Source of the DNA: Sphaeroforma sirkka
Lineage: Eukaryota > Opisthokonta > Ichthyosporea > Ichthyophonida
Reading direction: 5' to 3'
Assembly (NCBI GenBank): GCA_001586965.3
Contig: LUCW03000142.1
Location: forward strand, 1-45,000
DNA length: 45,000 bases
Shown: positions 35,593 to 45,000 of the stretch, piece after piece
Numbering within the stretch: position 1 is the stretch's first letter
Layout: each line of letters begins with the position of its first letter
Position numbers and translations under genes: made by a program
Notes under the pieces: generated by a model
Seen by the model: only the letters and a program-made list of their open reading frames with translations
Database searches by the model: none
Told to the model about the DNA's origin: nothing

Positions 35593-38416
35593 TGTATACA
35601 CATATATGTACATGTATACACATATATGTACATATAGACATACATGAACACACACATTTACACGCATACAAATTAAAAATACATGTGAAAACACCATACT
35701 CACCTGAGGTGCCGTGGTGGATGATGGTGAGACAGTCTTTGTCTTCGTTGACTTCTGCTGGGCCATCGGGGTCGCACTTGGCCGTCTGTTTGAACATGCA
35801 TTGCGCAAGACGCTCATTGCGACTATCTTCGTGCTGTAATGTCCGGAAAAAGTGATGAGGATATGAGTATATACATATGGAGATGTACATGTATGTATTA
35901 GATAGTATAAATAGTAATACACTCACATACGCATGGGATTGTAACCTTTTTAATTGATATAGATTGACAGATATGTACGTAGGAGATGGTATAAATAGTA
36001 ATACACTCACATACGCATGGTATTGACATGGATTGACAGATGTGTATGTAGGAGATGGTATAAATAGTAATACACTCACATACGTATTTGAATGATATGG
36101 ATTGTTTTGCGGTACAAGTGGAAAGGTGCCGTATGCGTACTGCGGGATGAGTCAGACAGAGAGATGAGCAAAGGTCTCCCGCAGCACTATGCCGTGAAAA
36201 CGCCCAAATTGTACCCCAATAGTATTTAGAAAATATTGAAATACTATTTAAGAAGTATATATCTTGAACTTATAATAAATATAAATGAATCTATCCAAAA
36301 CTGAGGCGCGTCCATACACACCAGTACAAATGTGTACTAAATCCTCCTCCACAACCCCACAGCAAAGCATCTATCCACCAATCAACACACTACGCCGACT
36401 CATCGGAGACACAGAGACAGTCATAGTGTGTTGAACAGGCGACTTACCACTTTCTGACACTTTTCTTCGCACGTGGTCTTTTCATGGCCACAGTCCATCC
36501 GTAGCACAACGCCAAAGTGCTCCACACCACACTCGCAGAAACCTGCAAGTATATGGGAACGACAGTTAGGTATACGGGACAGACAGTCAGATGGAGAACA
36601 CCTTACGGTAGTAACAGTGTCTGTGTTCATGACTTGAATGTAATAGCATCGTCTTCATTTATGAAGAAGCAGACAAGTCATCGAGTTACATGTGATTAAA
36701 ATTTTAATGTGGCCCCACCATCTACTTTAAGGTGATAGCACAGCCTCAGACAGAACAAACACACACACGTATATATCCAAAACCCTAAACCCTAAACACA
36801 TGTATACATCACTGAGAGACCTCGAGAACGCAGTCAAGGCCCATGGGCGCACACGCTGAAGGTAGCTCAGACATGTAAACAAGCGGAGCCTTTGGTAGGC
36901 GAATCAATCTGAAAAGTTCTGCATAGGATATAACTGTAAACGGCTACCTACTATGTACACCTCTGGTGTTTATTGTTATAGGCCTGCCTACTACACACCT
37001 GATGTCTTGGCGTCTAGAACAGCGTCACACTTCTTGTCCGCGTGCACCTCACGCGGCCCATCGGCTATACACCCGCCAGTCTGTCGCCACATGCACGTCT
37101 GCACACAAATGAACGCAAATAGAAACGTATGAGTCGGAAAGGTCAATGAAAACAGCTACAGTACAGGCATGTGTGGATTAAATACATGATACTATGGGAA
37201 CGTCAATGTAAACAACTACAGTACAGGCATGTGTGGATTAAATATATGATACTATGGGAAGGTCAATGGCAACAGCTACAGTACAGGCATGTGTGGATTG
37301 AATACAAGATACTATGAGAAGGTCAATGGAAACAACTACAGTACAGGCATGTGTGGATTAAATATATGATACTATGGGAAGGGCCAGTGCACTGTTCCAT
37401 ATAGAAAATTTGCCCATCAGCGCCCACTCCCCATGCAGCCCGCGTCACCATGACAACCACACGCGACGATACCTACAAATATCAGCCCGCACCCCGCCTG
37501 CATACACCTGCACCTCCACACACACCCGTCTATAGCACTCTCAGGGCTTCATGGGTCGTACGTCCATGCTGTGCATACGCTTACCTTGGCCGTCATGTCC
37601 CCGTGGTGGAAGCGCTCATGCAGCTGATTGTTGAACAGGTTGTTGATGAACGTCTGGATACGCCCCGAGTGCTGCAAATCCCGGAAGTCTCCGAAATCGT
37701 ACATGTGCTTAAACGAGTCTACGGCCAACACAGGCAGATCATCCATGGTCTTAGAGATGTGCTGTAGCGGGTGCTTAAACTGCGTGCCATCGGCTACCAG
37801 GAACTTGACTCTGCGCAGGCGGAGATGGGGATAGATTGGCGATGGGGGTGGAGAAGGGGATAGGTGGCGTATACATAGTTTGCGTAGGGTTTGGGTGTAG
37901 ATGGGTTCATGGGGGTAGGTATGATACACTGGTTGGTTGTGTGTAGACGTATAACACTTGTGGTTGAGGTGTGTATGAATGCACATGTGTTTATAGTTGC
38001 GTAGGTGTACAAATGGGTGAATGTGTATAGAAACCAATCTGCAAATAGAACATACACAAATACATACACCTACCTACATACAAACATAAAACAAACAAAA
38101 ATACAAATATACACATAAATATACCTAATATTTACAACGCAACATGTCATGGATACAGAAGTAAGTACTACAAGCACATCACTCATCCACACAATACAAA
38201 GTGAACATGCATACGCACAAGTCTTTGCAGTACCGTGATGCTTCGTGCGCAACTAGGTCACGCACAGCCTTCTTGAATATCTCTCGGCTCTCACTATCGT
38301 CTGGCTTAGTGAACAGTATCATCAACGGCTTCCCTTCCTCCACCTGCAGCAACACAAAATCATGATATCAAAACAATGGCCTATATATTTGGATATGTAA
38401 GACGCTGAACTATGTA

Positions 38417-38505
<89 letters not shown>

Positions 38506-38539
38506 CAAACGCAATATATAAATATAAATATAAATATAA

Positions 38540-38570
<31 letters not shown>

Positions 38571-39512
38571 TAGTCAAATGTCACTCTCTGGGATGTACCG
38601 TACATGTCAATCAACACAAATAAGCACATACGCACGTAGGCACACACACAAAACACACATATAACATATATAATATGCATAAATATACATGCCTACACGG
38701 ATATATACTTACACACAAAACACACACACACATAATATATATATACGTATACGCATACATATACATATCTATAGATTATAGATATACATGCCTACAGATA
38801 AACATACTTACACACATACACTCACGCACAAATATACATACTTACACACACACACACTCACGCACAAATATACTTACTTACACACACACACACTCACGCA
38901 CAATATATATATATACGCATACATATGCATACCTACACACACACACACGAACACCAACGTACCAGGGCCTCGCTATTCTCAAAAGTGAGCTCGTCAATCA
39001 GTGGCTTGCACTGTGCATGCAGCCACTCGTTGAGGTGTGCGGTGGTTGTGTCGTCTAGTACTTCTGCATCGGGGTTTTGGTCGGGATACATTTCATGGTC
39101 GTCATGTTTCTTCAGGACAATCAATCGGTTGCCCACCGCACCTGATATTGGGGTTTCAGGGTGTGTTGGGTTTTAGGGTGTGGTGGGTTTAGGGTTTGAT
39201 CTGAGGTTTCCTGACGTATGTGTCGTGTATGTGAGGGTAGATACACAATCACATTTGATTCGCATTCGCGGATCAGGATATGTGGGCTGATGGAGACGAA
39301 TAGGTGTCTGAGAGGTTACAAGGATGTGTAAAAAATATGAGCGTGTACCATCAATGATATACATCCGGATATGCAAAGCCAGGAATATATGTATATACGA
39401 ACAAGGTAAAGAGAGGGTAAAGAGGGTAACCATGTCTATACTTGTATATACAACAATATATCAATCTATATATTATGTATATATAGCAATATCACAGTTT
39501 GAACAATAGGAC

Positions 39513-39544
<32 letters not shown>

Positions 39545-41527
39545 CACTCCACCCACTCACCCTCGAAGTGATGGTCCTGGTCTGTGTGGTAGAACTGGCA
39601 GTGCCCCCTGAGTGTCTTGGCCATGCTATCGAACGCCTTGAAGTCGCCCGTGTCTCGCCCATGTCTAAACTTTGCAATCACTACTTTCTTGGCTTTGTTC
39701 TCTGCTAAGTGCGTATCAACGTCCAAGTTGCCTAGTGGGGCCACCACAGGCTCCATCTCTTTCTTAATATATGTCTGTTCGGGGGTGAGGTTCAGGGTTT
39801 AATATATGTATGTACACAACGAATCAGTATATATAGTATAATATATATATATATATATATATATACAAATATATACATACACATATATACGCAAGAAGTA
39901 ACTACTAGAGCGCACAAGTGGCTGTTGTATGTACATATAGTACACATATATACATACATATACATATTTATATTCATGCACACACACACATATATATATA
40001 TGCAGCAATGCAGTTTCCAAATGAGGGTGTACAAGTGCACCGCACATTCGAAAATGAGGACAAAGAGCAATCCAGTCACTAAACTGCGCTCCGGAGCCTT
40101 GAAACGCTCTCCTGAACAGTCTTATAAATATATATATATATATATATAAAACATATAGTGGTCGGCCCAGGGCCGTAGTACCGAACATTGAAGTAGAAAT
40201 TTCGTGAACACATGTGGTATCCAATTCAAAGGACCACATAAACACAATACATATGACCAACTTCATATACATTACAATTGAACGAATTGTATTTCCTAGC
40301 ACGAAATCCCATCTCACAATACATGAATATACATTAAAAGAAGTATACATCATATATCCGCCATCTCATGCACGCACACACCCACTGCTCACACACACAC
40401 GTACCTGCAAAGCCCCGACCGTTCGCGCACTCCTGTACTCCTGAGGTCGTGTGATACCCTCCTGAATGAACTTGATGGTGGGGTACTTGGTGATCTGGTT
40501 GTGCTGACACACGGCCTTCTGGTCGTCACAGTTGACGCGGCCCACAGCGAAGTTAGTCTGTTCCTGAGTCACCTGTGGGTGGTGAGAAGTATAGACAGAC
40601 GGTGGGGCGAGTGAGTGTATATGTTTATTTAGTGAAGGTCCTCTGAGGCCGTTATCAGGCGAGGATCATATGAAACAGAGAGAGATTTAGTGAAGCAGAA
40701 CGAAATGAAAGTTGGAAGGCCGGTGATTTATATATATATATATATATGAAAGTAGGAAGGCCGGTGAAATGTATATATATATATATATATACATACAGAT
40801 ATACATTTGTGTATCTATACGTATATGTCGATACCTGTGACAACTGTGCCAGCACCGGCTGCAAAGCATTGGAATACGGACACCAGGGAGCGCCAAAGGC
40901 CACGAGGGTGTATTCGTACTTGTCCAGATGCTGTTGGAAGTTCTCGGCATTCAGATCCACAGGGCCATGAGCCTAAGGCACCATGGGAACGAAGAAGACA
41001 CGCATTAGCTTAGTGTGTGTAAGGTACTCATTAGCTTAGCGTGTGTTTCAACTGATTGGGGGTTGGTAGGATGGATTTGGATCGATGTGTGGTAGGTATA
41101 TATGCACATATGCCTATGGGCGTATGTGCGTGCAGGGGGTGTGTGTGTATGTGGGAGATGTGTCAGGATAGATGGTGACCTACTGGGTACTCACTTACTC
41201 ACAACTAAGATACCATCAACACAGGTCAATACGTATTCGCAGATATATCAATTGGATATCAGCAATATAGAAACCAAGCAACGGACAAGGTATATCTATG
41301 CGTATATCCATGTCGATGACCATGACCAAAAATAGATATGGAAATACAATAACGTATATACATACATAAAACGTATATATATGAATAAAACTAGATACAC
41401 ATACAGTTATAATTATGCTATAATTATGTAAACTAAACGCATATGTATATACGTGCAATCATATACATGTACATTTTATGAACCATATTTATGAATACAT
41501 GTGCACATCATATGTATATAAGTATGC

Positions 41528-41586
<59 letters not shown>

Positions 41587-42048
41587 TATGTAAACTAAAC
41601 GCATATGTATATACGTGCATCATATGCCTGCACATTTTTATGAACCATATTTATGAATACATGTACACATCCTTCATCTTAATCTACTTATATAACTACA
41701 ATTATGATTCTATATATATACATATATATATATATATACACTAAAATTTTCGATAAGATATAGATGTATACATGTATATTTATAAAAATATATTACATAC
41801 AATTACACATAAATACATAAATACTTACACACATGTACATATATATATATATATACATATACATACATATGCACATATACATATGCATATATATACATGT
41901 AAACAAAGACACACACATAAAGCATATATATATATATATATATATACATAAATAAAAAACACATACATACGTACACACACACACTCAAAGACAGACTGAA
42001 AATTAAACACAAGCATATAAATCTTACATTAACATCACATCACACACA

Positions 42049-42089
<41 letters not shown>

Positions 42090-42106
42090 CACATATCACA
42101 CACGCA

Positions 42107-42142
<36 letters not shown>

Positions 42143-42577
42143 ACACAAACAAATGACACAGGCCCAGACCCAGACACAAGCATATACACATGTACATATA
42201 CACATGTACACACACACACACACACATAAATATATATATATATATATAAAGTATTTGTATATAAGAGTATGGTATATGCTTATATTTATATATATACTTA
42301 GTTGCACAGATATGAACTGATGTGAATATGTGGTAATATTGGTATGCCGGTAAGGTACTGTGATTGTTTGTAAGTCTTCGAGTACAACGACAGTGAACAT
42401 TGACACTCGTTGCCCTATGCTAAGACCATTCGTAGATAACTGCTCTAACCGTACTACTATTGTAATTCCGCATACCTGTGCTGCCGGCTCAGCACCACCA
42501 ACAGCCTGGATTTCTTCAGCAGTCACGCAGTGAACAAGCGATGCCAGAGCAATCGCAGAAAATTTCCTTAGATTCAT
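24852..42577 (-). CDS. ERP44: ERp44-like ER thiol chaperone with two inserted eight-cysteine modules (13 exons)
   Basis: Exons: 42577-42476, 40972-40835, 40572-40405, 39762-39561, 39141-38963, 38343-38234, 37810-37585, 37098-36999, 36542-36448, 35833-35704, 35140-34992, 26156-26075, 24973-24852. All introns are GT-AG, every phase agrees, and the sum is 1803 bases (600 residues plus TAG). Human ERp44 has about 406. Order: signal peptide 1-20; thioredoxin domain with CPYS at 65-68 and cis-Pro 111; b and b' domains about 137-375, with His335, His364 and His368 matching the zinc-site histidines of human ERp44; cysteine modules 376-440 and 441-514; acidic tail ending RDEL. ERp44 retrieves unassembled or oxidoreductase-bound clients to the ER through mixed disulfides. 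The inserted modules are unlike human ERp44. Confidence 0.9.
25073..25212. repeat. 28-bp tandem repeat in intron 12
   Basis: Five copies of CATACTAACTTACTACGGTACACAAGAT, increasingly diverged to the right. Confidence 0.9.
25348..25459. repeat. 55-bp tandem duplication in intron 12
   Basis: 25348-25402 and 25403-25459 are nearly identical (CATCATGG...GTGGGTGCCA). Just after it, ATACCTTTCTGGCTGCCAA occurs twice (about 25469 and 25521). Confidence 0.9.
25926..25975. repeat. CA/TA microsatellite in intron 12
   Basis: A (CA)n run with one CT interruption, followed by a short (TA)n run. Confidence 0.9.
26075..26156 (-). CDS. ERP44: ERp44-like exon 12
   Basis: 82 bases after the acceptor TGTTCCCCTATAG, ending at the donor GTATGTG. 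In phase 0 it reads [21 protein letters not shown], a charged helix that continues the helix of exon 11. It lies beyond the 8.6-kb minisatellite. Support is phase, splice sites and coding character, plus the fit of exon 13. Confidence 0.7.
26300..34874. repeat. 8.6-kb minisatellite array of a 23-bp unit, inside intron 11 of the ERp44-like gene
   Basis: About 370 tandem copies of the 23-mer CATAAATATACACTACAACCCAA fill nearly all of the 8.8-kb intron (34991-26157). Common variants are ACACAACAACCC for ACACTACAACCC, AAATATAAATA, ACATACTAC, and unit losses or gains. Variants are mixed along the array, with the left 2 kb more varied. The plus strand is almost free of G (rare exceptions near 26865, 27897 and 28319), so the transcribed RNA is almost free of C. 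Long open frames on the minus strand here are only a result of the repeat lacking stops. Confidence 0.97.
34875..34991. other. Intron 11 donor side with telomere-like words
   Basis: TAGGGTTTAGGGTTTTAG at 34874-34891 adjoins the end of the minisatellite, and TTTTAGGGTCTGGATTAGGG follows near 34960. These are degenerate TTTAGGG-type repeats, inside the intron. Confidence 0.7.
34992..35833 (-). CDS. ERp44-like exons 10-11: second eight-cysteine module
   Basis: Exon 10 (35833-35704) and exon 11 (35140-34992) encode residues 441-533. Cysteines at 452, 460, 474, 486, 488, 499, 506 and 510 repeat the spacing of the first module (8, 14, 12, 2, then 11 instead of 13, 7, 4). Steps: [29 protein letters not shown] helical stretch ([18 protein letters not shown]) closes exon 11. 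Donor GTAACG; unspliced, the frame would stop after three more codons. Confidence 0.85.
35181..35257. repeat. 40-bp tandem duplication in intron 10
   Basis: TAGAAAGGAAATACAG...GAGATGC occurs at 35181-35220 and again at 35221-35257, with one A/G difference. This lies between exons 10 and 11. Confidence 0.9.
35546..35587. repeat. TA microsatellite in intron 10
   Basis: About 21 TA units, followed by repeated CACATATATGTACATGTATA words to about 35635. Confidence 0.9.
35902..36089. repeat. Three spaced direct repeats in intron 9
   Basis: The stretch GGTATAAATAGTAATACACT with its continuation CACATACGCATGG occurs at about 35902, 35985 and 36054, separated by partly matching spacers (GATTGACAGATATGTACGTAG). 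Confidence 0.85.
36448..37098 (-). CDS. ERp44-like exons 8-9: first eight-cysteine module
   Basis: Exon 8 (37098-36999) and exon 9 (36542-36448) encode residues 376-440. Cysteines are at 377, 385, 399, 411, 413, 426, 433 and 437. Recognisable steps are [16 protein letters not shown] and [12 protein letters not shown]. The module starts and ends in phase 0 and is split by a phase-1 intron at the Gly of SG-(F/R)-CEC. It has no counterpart in human ERp44. I do not know a named family for it with certainty. Confidence 0.85.
36771..36796. repeat. Telomere-like repeat in intron 8
   Basis: AAAACCCTAAACCCTAAACA, that is (TTTAGGG) on the minus strand, between exons 8 and 9. Confidence 0.7.
37136..37380. 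repeat. 60-bp minisatellite, four copies, in intron 7
   Basis: Four copies with an exact 60-bp period (GGTCAATG..AACA.CTACAG through GATACTAT). Copies 2 and 4 share AACAACTACAG and AAATATATG; copies 1 and 3 share AACAGCTACAG. This alternation suggests a 120-bp dimer was duplicated. Confidence 0.93.
37585..39762 (-). CDS. ERP44: ERp44-like exons 4-7: b and b' domains
   Basis: Exon 4 (39762-39561), exon 5 (39141-38963), exon 6 (38343-38234) and exon 7 (37810-37585). Matches to ERp44 are strongest at [51 protein letters not shown] and LHERFHHG. The histidines in FKHMY and LHERFH keep the positions reported for zinc binding in human ERp44. Exon 4 uses the less usual acceptor ATTAAG. Confidence 0.9.
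38420..38501. repeat. TA microsatellite, about 40 units, in intron 5
   Basis: An uninterrupted (TA)n run, followed by a (TAAATA)n run at 38518-38552 and a second TA run to 38570. Confidence 0.95.
38786..38910. repeat. CA-rich tandem repeat in intron 5
   Basis: About three copies of a 40-46 bp unit, CACACTCACGCACAAATATAC plus ACTTACACACACA. Confidence 0.85.
39150..39205. repeat. Degenerate telomere-like repeats in intron 4
   Basis: GGGGTTTCAGGG, GGGTTTTAGGG and GGGTTTAGGGTTTG occur in a row just upstream of exon 5. Confidence 0.65.
39518..39540. repeat. CA microsatellite in intron 4
   Basis: An (CA)n run close to the exon 4 donor. Confidence 0.9.
40405..40972 (-). CDS. ERP44: ERp44-like exons 2-3: thioredoxin (a) domain
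   Basis: Exon 2 (40972-40835) has [16 protein letters not shown], the CxxS redox site; human ERp44 has CRFS at this place. Exon 3 (40572-40405) has [12 protein letters not shown], then ITKYPTIKF with the cis-Pro, and [11 protein letters not shown], close to the EYRGQRSVKAL of ERp44. Only the first Cys of the site is present, so the domain can form mixed disulfides with clients but cannot release them by itself like a CxxC enzyme. Confidence 0.9.
41529..41582. repeat. TA microsatellite in intron 1
   Basis: About 27 TA units. The flanking words AAACTAAACGCATATGTATATACGTGCA occur on both sides (from 41432 and from 41592), so this part of the intron is a roughly 160-bp direct duplication. Confidence 0.9.
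42053..42139. repeat. Paired TA microsatellites in intron 1
   Basis: Two (TA)n runs (42053-42087 and 42110-42139), each preceded by ACACACGCA or ACGCACGCA, which suggests a local duplication. Confidence 0.9.
42476..42577 (-). CDS. ERP44: ERp44-like exon 1: start and signal peptide
   Basis: The ATG at 42577 opens [20 protein letters not shown], a basic start, a hydrophobic core and a likely cleavage after Ala20. It ends CAG with donor GTATGC, phase 0. Intron 1 (1.5 kb) is full of TA and CA microsatellites. Confidence 0.85.
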
Positions 42578-43760
42578 GGTTGGTTAGCTGTATGTGGTAT
42601 TGATGAGGAAGAACCGAATATGCTGAACTCAACGCGAGTCTCCGGGTGTCTTTGAGTGTGTCTGAGACCTGTGACGTACAACGAATGTGCAGGATTGTGT
42701 ATGTATCCAAGTCTAACCGAAGCGACAAGTGAGCTTCTCTGTATATAAAAATGATAAAATAGCTCGTCAGTTCTTCGTCACCTGCATTATTCCTTTCATC
42801 ACCACACAGGCACATACTACACACGACAGAGTATTTACACAGACTAGTTTGACAGGTTTCCTGATTTCGGCGAAATATTGGGATGAAAACAAACGCCTCT
42901 CTCCAATCTCCATTCGCCAGTGACTAATCGGGGTTGAAACTTCAATCATTGATTCTTAGGAATATAGGACTATGTCGTAAAATACGTCGTAAACTTCAAT
43001 TTTTGGTCGATACTCGATATTCTTAGGTTAGGGGTAAGAATTAAAAACTGGTAGTCCGTCTCAGTTTATGTATATAGTACAAAGAGTTGAATCGTGTACT
43101 GTTTTTATATTGTCGAGATATGATTGGTCAATTCTAAAACTATGACTACGTCCGTGACTTCGGTGACGCCGTGACGGTCGTCTACGGTAAATACTCGAAA
43201 ACTTTTGCGGTAAATAAATATAAATAAAGAGGAGATGGTATTTTTTAATAAAAAAAATGGTTTGAACTCACAACTGAGTCACAACTCACAACTCACAACT
43301 CACGATAGTGTGCATACTGACACCAGACACATGTGGAAAAAGATATTCATGCAACTAGTTTTACACACAAATTTTATGTACAGTACGTCATGGCCTCCTA
43401 AAATTAACAAACGTCTACAGGTATACGTTAAACTGGTTTTAATTAAAAAAAAAACGAAAAAAAAACAAAGGAGACCCATATATTTTTTTTTTTAGGCTAT
43501 TTATTATAACTTCCTCTAGGGAGAATCCATCATGTTTTACTTTCTTCCACTCTTCTCTAAATACTCTCGCGAGAGGGAGCAGTGATGCCTACGAGGGCTA
43601 AATATTCTTTCAAACTAACACACGCCCTGCCGAAAATGAATATGTAAATCCAACAGTGATTTTGTATTTACTACACATCCGTCTCAACATAAAATACAAA
43701 TACACCTGTGGACCTTCGCACCTTTGCCATTCTGAACTATATCACGCCTTTGATCGTGGT

Positions 43761-43875
43761 CCTCTGGATTGTGTCTCTTGAATAATGACATTCTCTCTGA
43801 TACGGTGTAACTTTTCTGTTACTATATAACTTTTCTGATACGATGTAACTTTTCCTCAGAGACTCAATCCAGAGG
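43761..43875. repeat. Inverted repeat enclosing a short tandem repeat
   Basis: CCTCTGGATTGTGTCTCT (43761-43778) and AGAGACTCAATCCAGAGG (43858-43875) are inverted copies, 17 of 18 pairs matching. Between them are three copies of a roughly 20-bp unit, GATACGGTGTAACTTTTCT. Confidence 0.8.
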
Positions 43876-44831
43876 GCCGTGTTTTAACGTAGACAAAATG
43901 GACCTGAATTGAGCCGTTTCGATTTGCCTCAATATAGGGTTCCCTAATGTCGACCATATTCGACAAAGGGCAGTATTGATATATACTGGACCAATAGGCT
44001 ATAGACAATACGTGCCCAATACTGGAGAAAAGGCTTTACCTGAACTAAGTTAAAAAATATAAGGGTAGTAGGCTATGACAGATATAGAATCTACCCTTGT
44101 TTCACGTTTCTATCATACCCTTGACCGCAGTATACTTTGCCGGATGTGACAGCATCTCTGGCGTGTGTTAAGCTTTGTCCATAAGCAATCCCACCAAAGA
44201 TGTATTTTGCAGCAACGATCAGCCTGATAGAACTCTAAAAAATTAGAATAAACACAGAGAAGAGAACAATAATAGTTGCATTAAAATGAGCCAAATTGCA
44301 TTTCAACCAACCAAACACAGATTTAAGGTTGGACAACTTTCATTTGCCACTGCATAGGTCGTATGGACGAATTTAAATCAGTTGAGGACTACAAGCGAAT
44401 GTAACCCGCACCAGCACGTCGTTGTATGATGCAATATATTTCGTTACAATCGGAGAGGAGGATATCCAAAGTAATGTCTGGTTTGTGCGATATCCAAAAG
44501 GTATTGTCTAAGACGATGCAACCTACTCAGTTTAATTCGGTCCATCTGTATATGCCTATATTTTACGGAGCCGTGCAAGCTTCACACTTCGTTATCTGGG
44601 AAATACTTGTTGGCCGGAGATACAGACACTGGAACAACTTCTATTCTTGTTATCAATGATATCACATATCCTTCTAGATCAGACAGTTTTGTTTTTTATT
44701 GCACGTAGGGTAGCGCATCCGCCGCAACCACTTTTATACTCCTTGACGACGCCGACGAGTTCGTACATCACTCGGGACGAAAACGGTAAAAAAAACTATT
44801 TTTTATTAATAAAAAACATATACTTGTTTAT

Positions 44832-44843
44832 CCGGAATTCCGG
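44832..44843. other. 12-bp palindrome
   Basis: CCGGAATTCCGG. The 10-bp core CCGGAATTCC recurs at about 44887, 55 bases on. Confidence 0.6.
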
Positions 44844-44966
44844 GTGTGGCCTTCTGAAATGAACATGAAATAATTTCTTTTAAAATCCGGAATTCCAGAC
44901 GCACGTCGCACAATGCCAAGAATGTTGATACCAACAACAACTACTACTACAAAAATACAACGACTA

Positions 44967-44999
44967 TCCATAGCCTTGCTTCATTTACAAGGCTATGGA
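44967..44999. other. Perfect hairpin at the window edge
   Basis: Twelve-base arms TCCATAGCCTTG and CAAGGCTATGGA around a nine-base loop (44979-44987). Confidence 0.7.
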
Positions 45000-45000
45000 A

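Larger units (their letters stand above)
42578..45000. other. Upstream non-coding region of the ERp44-like gene
   Basis: AT-rich with no recognisable gene. Open frames such as 44426-44659 (77 codons) show no family features. It includes the inverted repeat at 43761-43875 and palindromes at 44832-44843 and 44967-44999. The promoter of the minus-strand gene should lie just to the right of 42577, but no defined element could be assigned. Confidence 0.5.

Noticed and set aside
35324..36079. 251-codon minus-strand open frame overlapping exon 10
   Set aside because: It runs through intronic TA repeats. Only 35833-35704 of it is real exon, as shown by splice sites and the Cys-module pattern.
44426..44659. 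77-codon plus-strand open frame
   Set aside because: No recognisable family, no splice context and no neighbouring coding signal. Its length is compatible with chance.

Overview
The window looks like nuclear DNA from an intron-rich, repeat-rich eukaryote. It has GT-AG introns, LTR retrotransposons, long AT-rich stretches and many microsatellites, and it shows no operons. The one clear host gene is an ERp44 orthologue (an ER thiol chaperone typical of animals and their unicellular relatives), so a holozoan, possibly a unicellular one such as an ichthyosporean, is my best guess. That placement is an inference of moderate to low confidence.

Layout. 1-354 is the 3' part of an LTR. 421-969 (minus) is a broken Myb/SANT-like gene. 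970-5385 is non-coding with small repeats and GC-rich palindromic blocks. 5386-7581 holds a decayed coding region of unknown function. 7837-16027 is a complete but heavily frameshifted Ty3/gypsy-type LTR retrotransposon (gag, protease, RT, RNase H, a methyltransferase-like domain, DDE integrase, chromodomain-like tail) with a 550-bp tandem duplication inside pol. 16028 to about 17990 is the 5' part of a Ty1/copia-type element on the minus strand, with a triplicated 190-bp piece of gag. 18224-22408 is a second, diverged Ty3-like element on the minus strand (gag, protease, RT, RNase H, the same methyltransferase-like domain) with no integrase seen. 22409-24734 is non-coding.

24852-42577 (minus) is a 13-exon ERp44-like gene. 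All exon phases agree and the spliced model gives 600 residues: signal peptide, thioredoxin domain with a CPYS active site, b and b' domains with the zinc-binding histidines, then an insertion not found in human ERp44 made of two eight-cysteine modules, then an ERp44-type C-terminal tail ending RDEL. Each cysteine module is a pair of exons with identical phases. Intron 11 contains an 8.6-kb array of a 23-bp minisatellite that is almost free of G on the plus strand, so the last two exons lie about 9-10 kb from the rest of the gene.

42578-45000 is non-coding, with short inverted repeats.

The most interesting points are the modified ERp44, the giant one-sided minisatellite inside its intron, and two LTR elements carrying a DIRS-like methyltransferase-type domain next to RNase H. 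Many frameshifts lie in homopolymer runs, so some of the apparent gene decay may be residual sequencing or assembly error.
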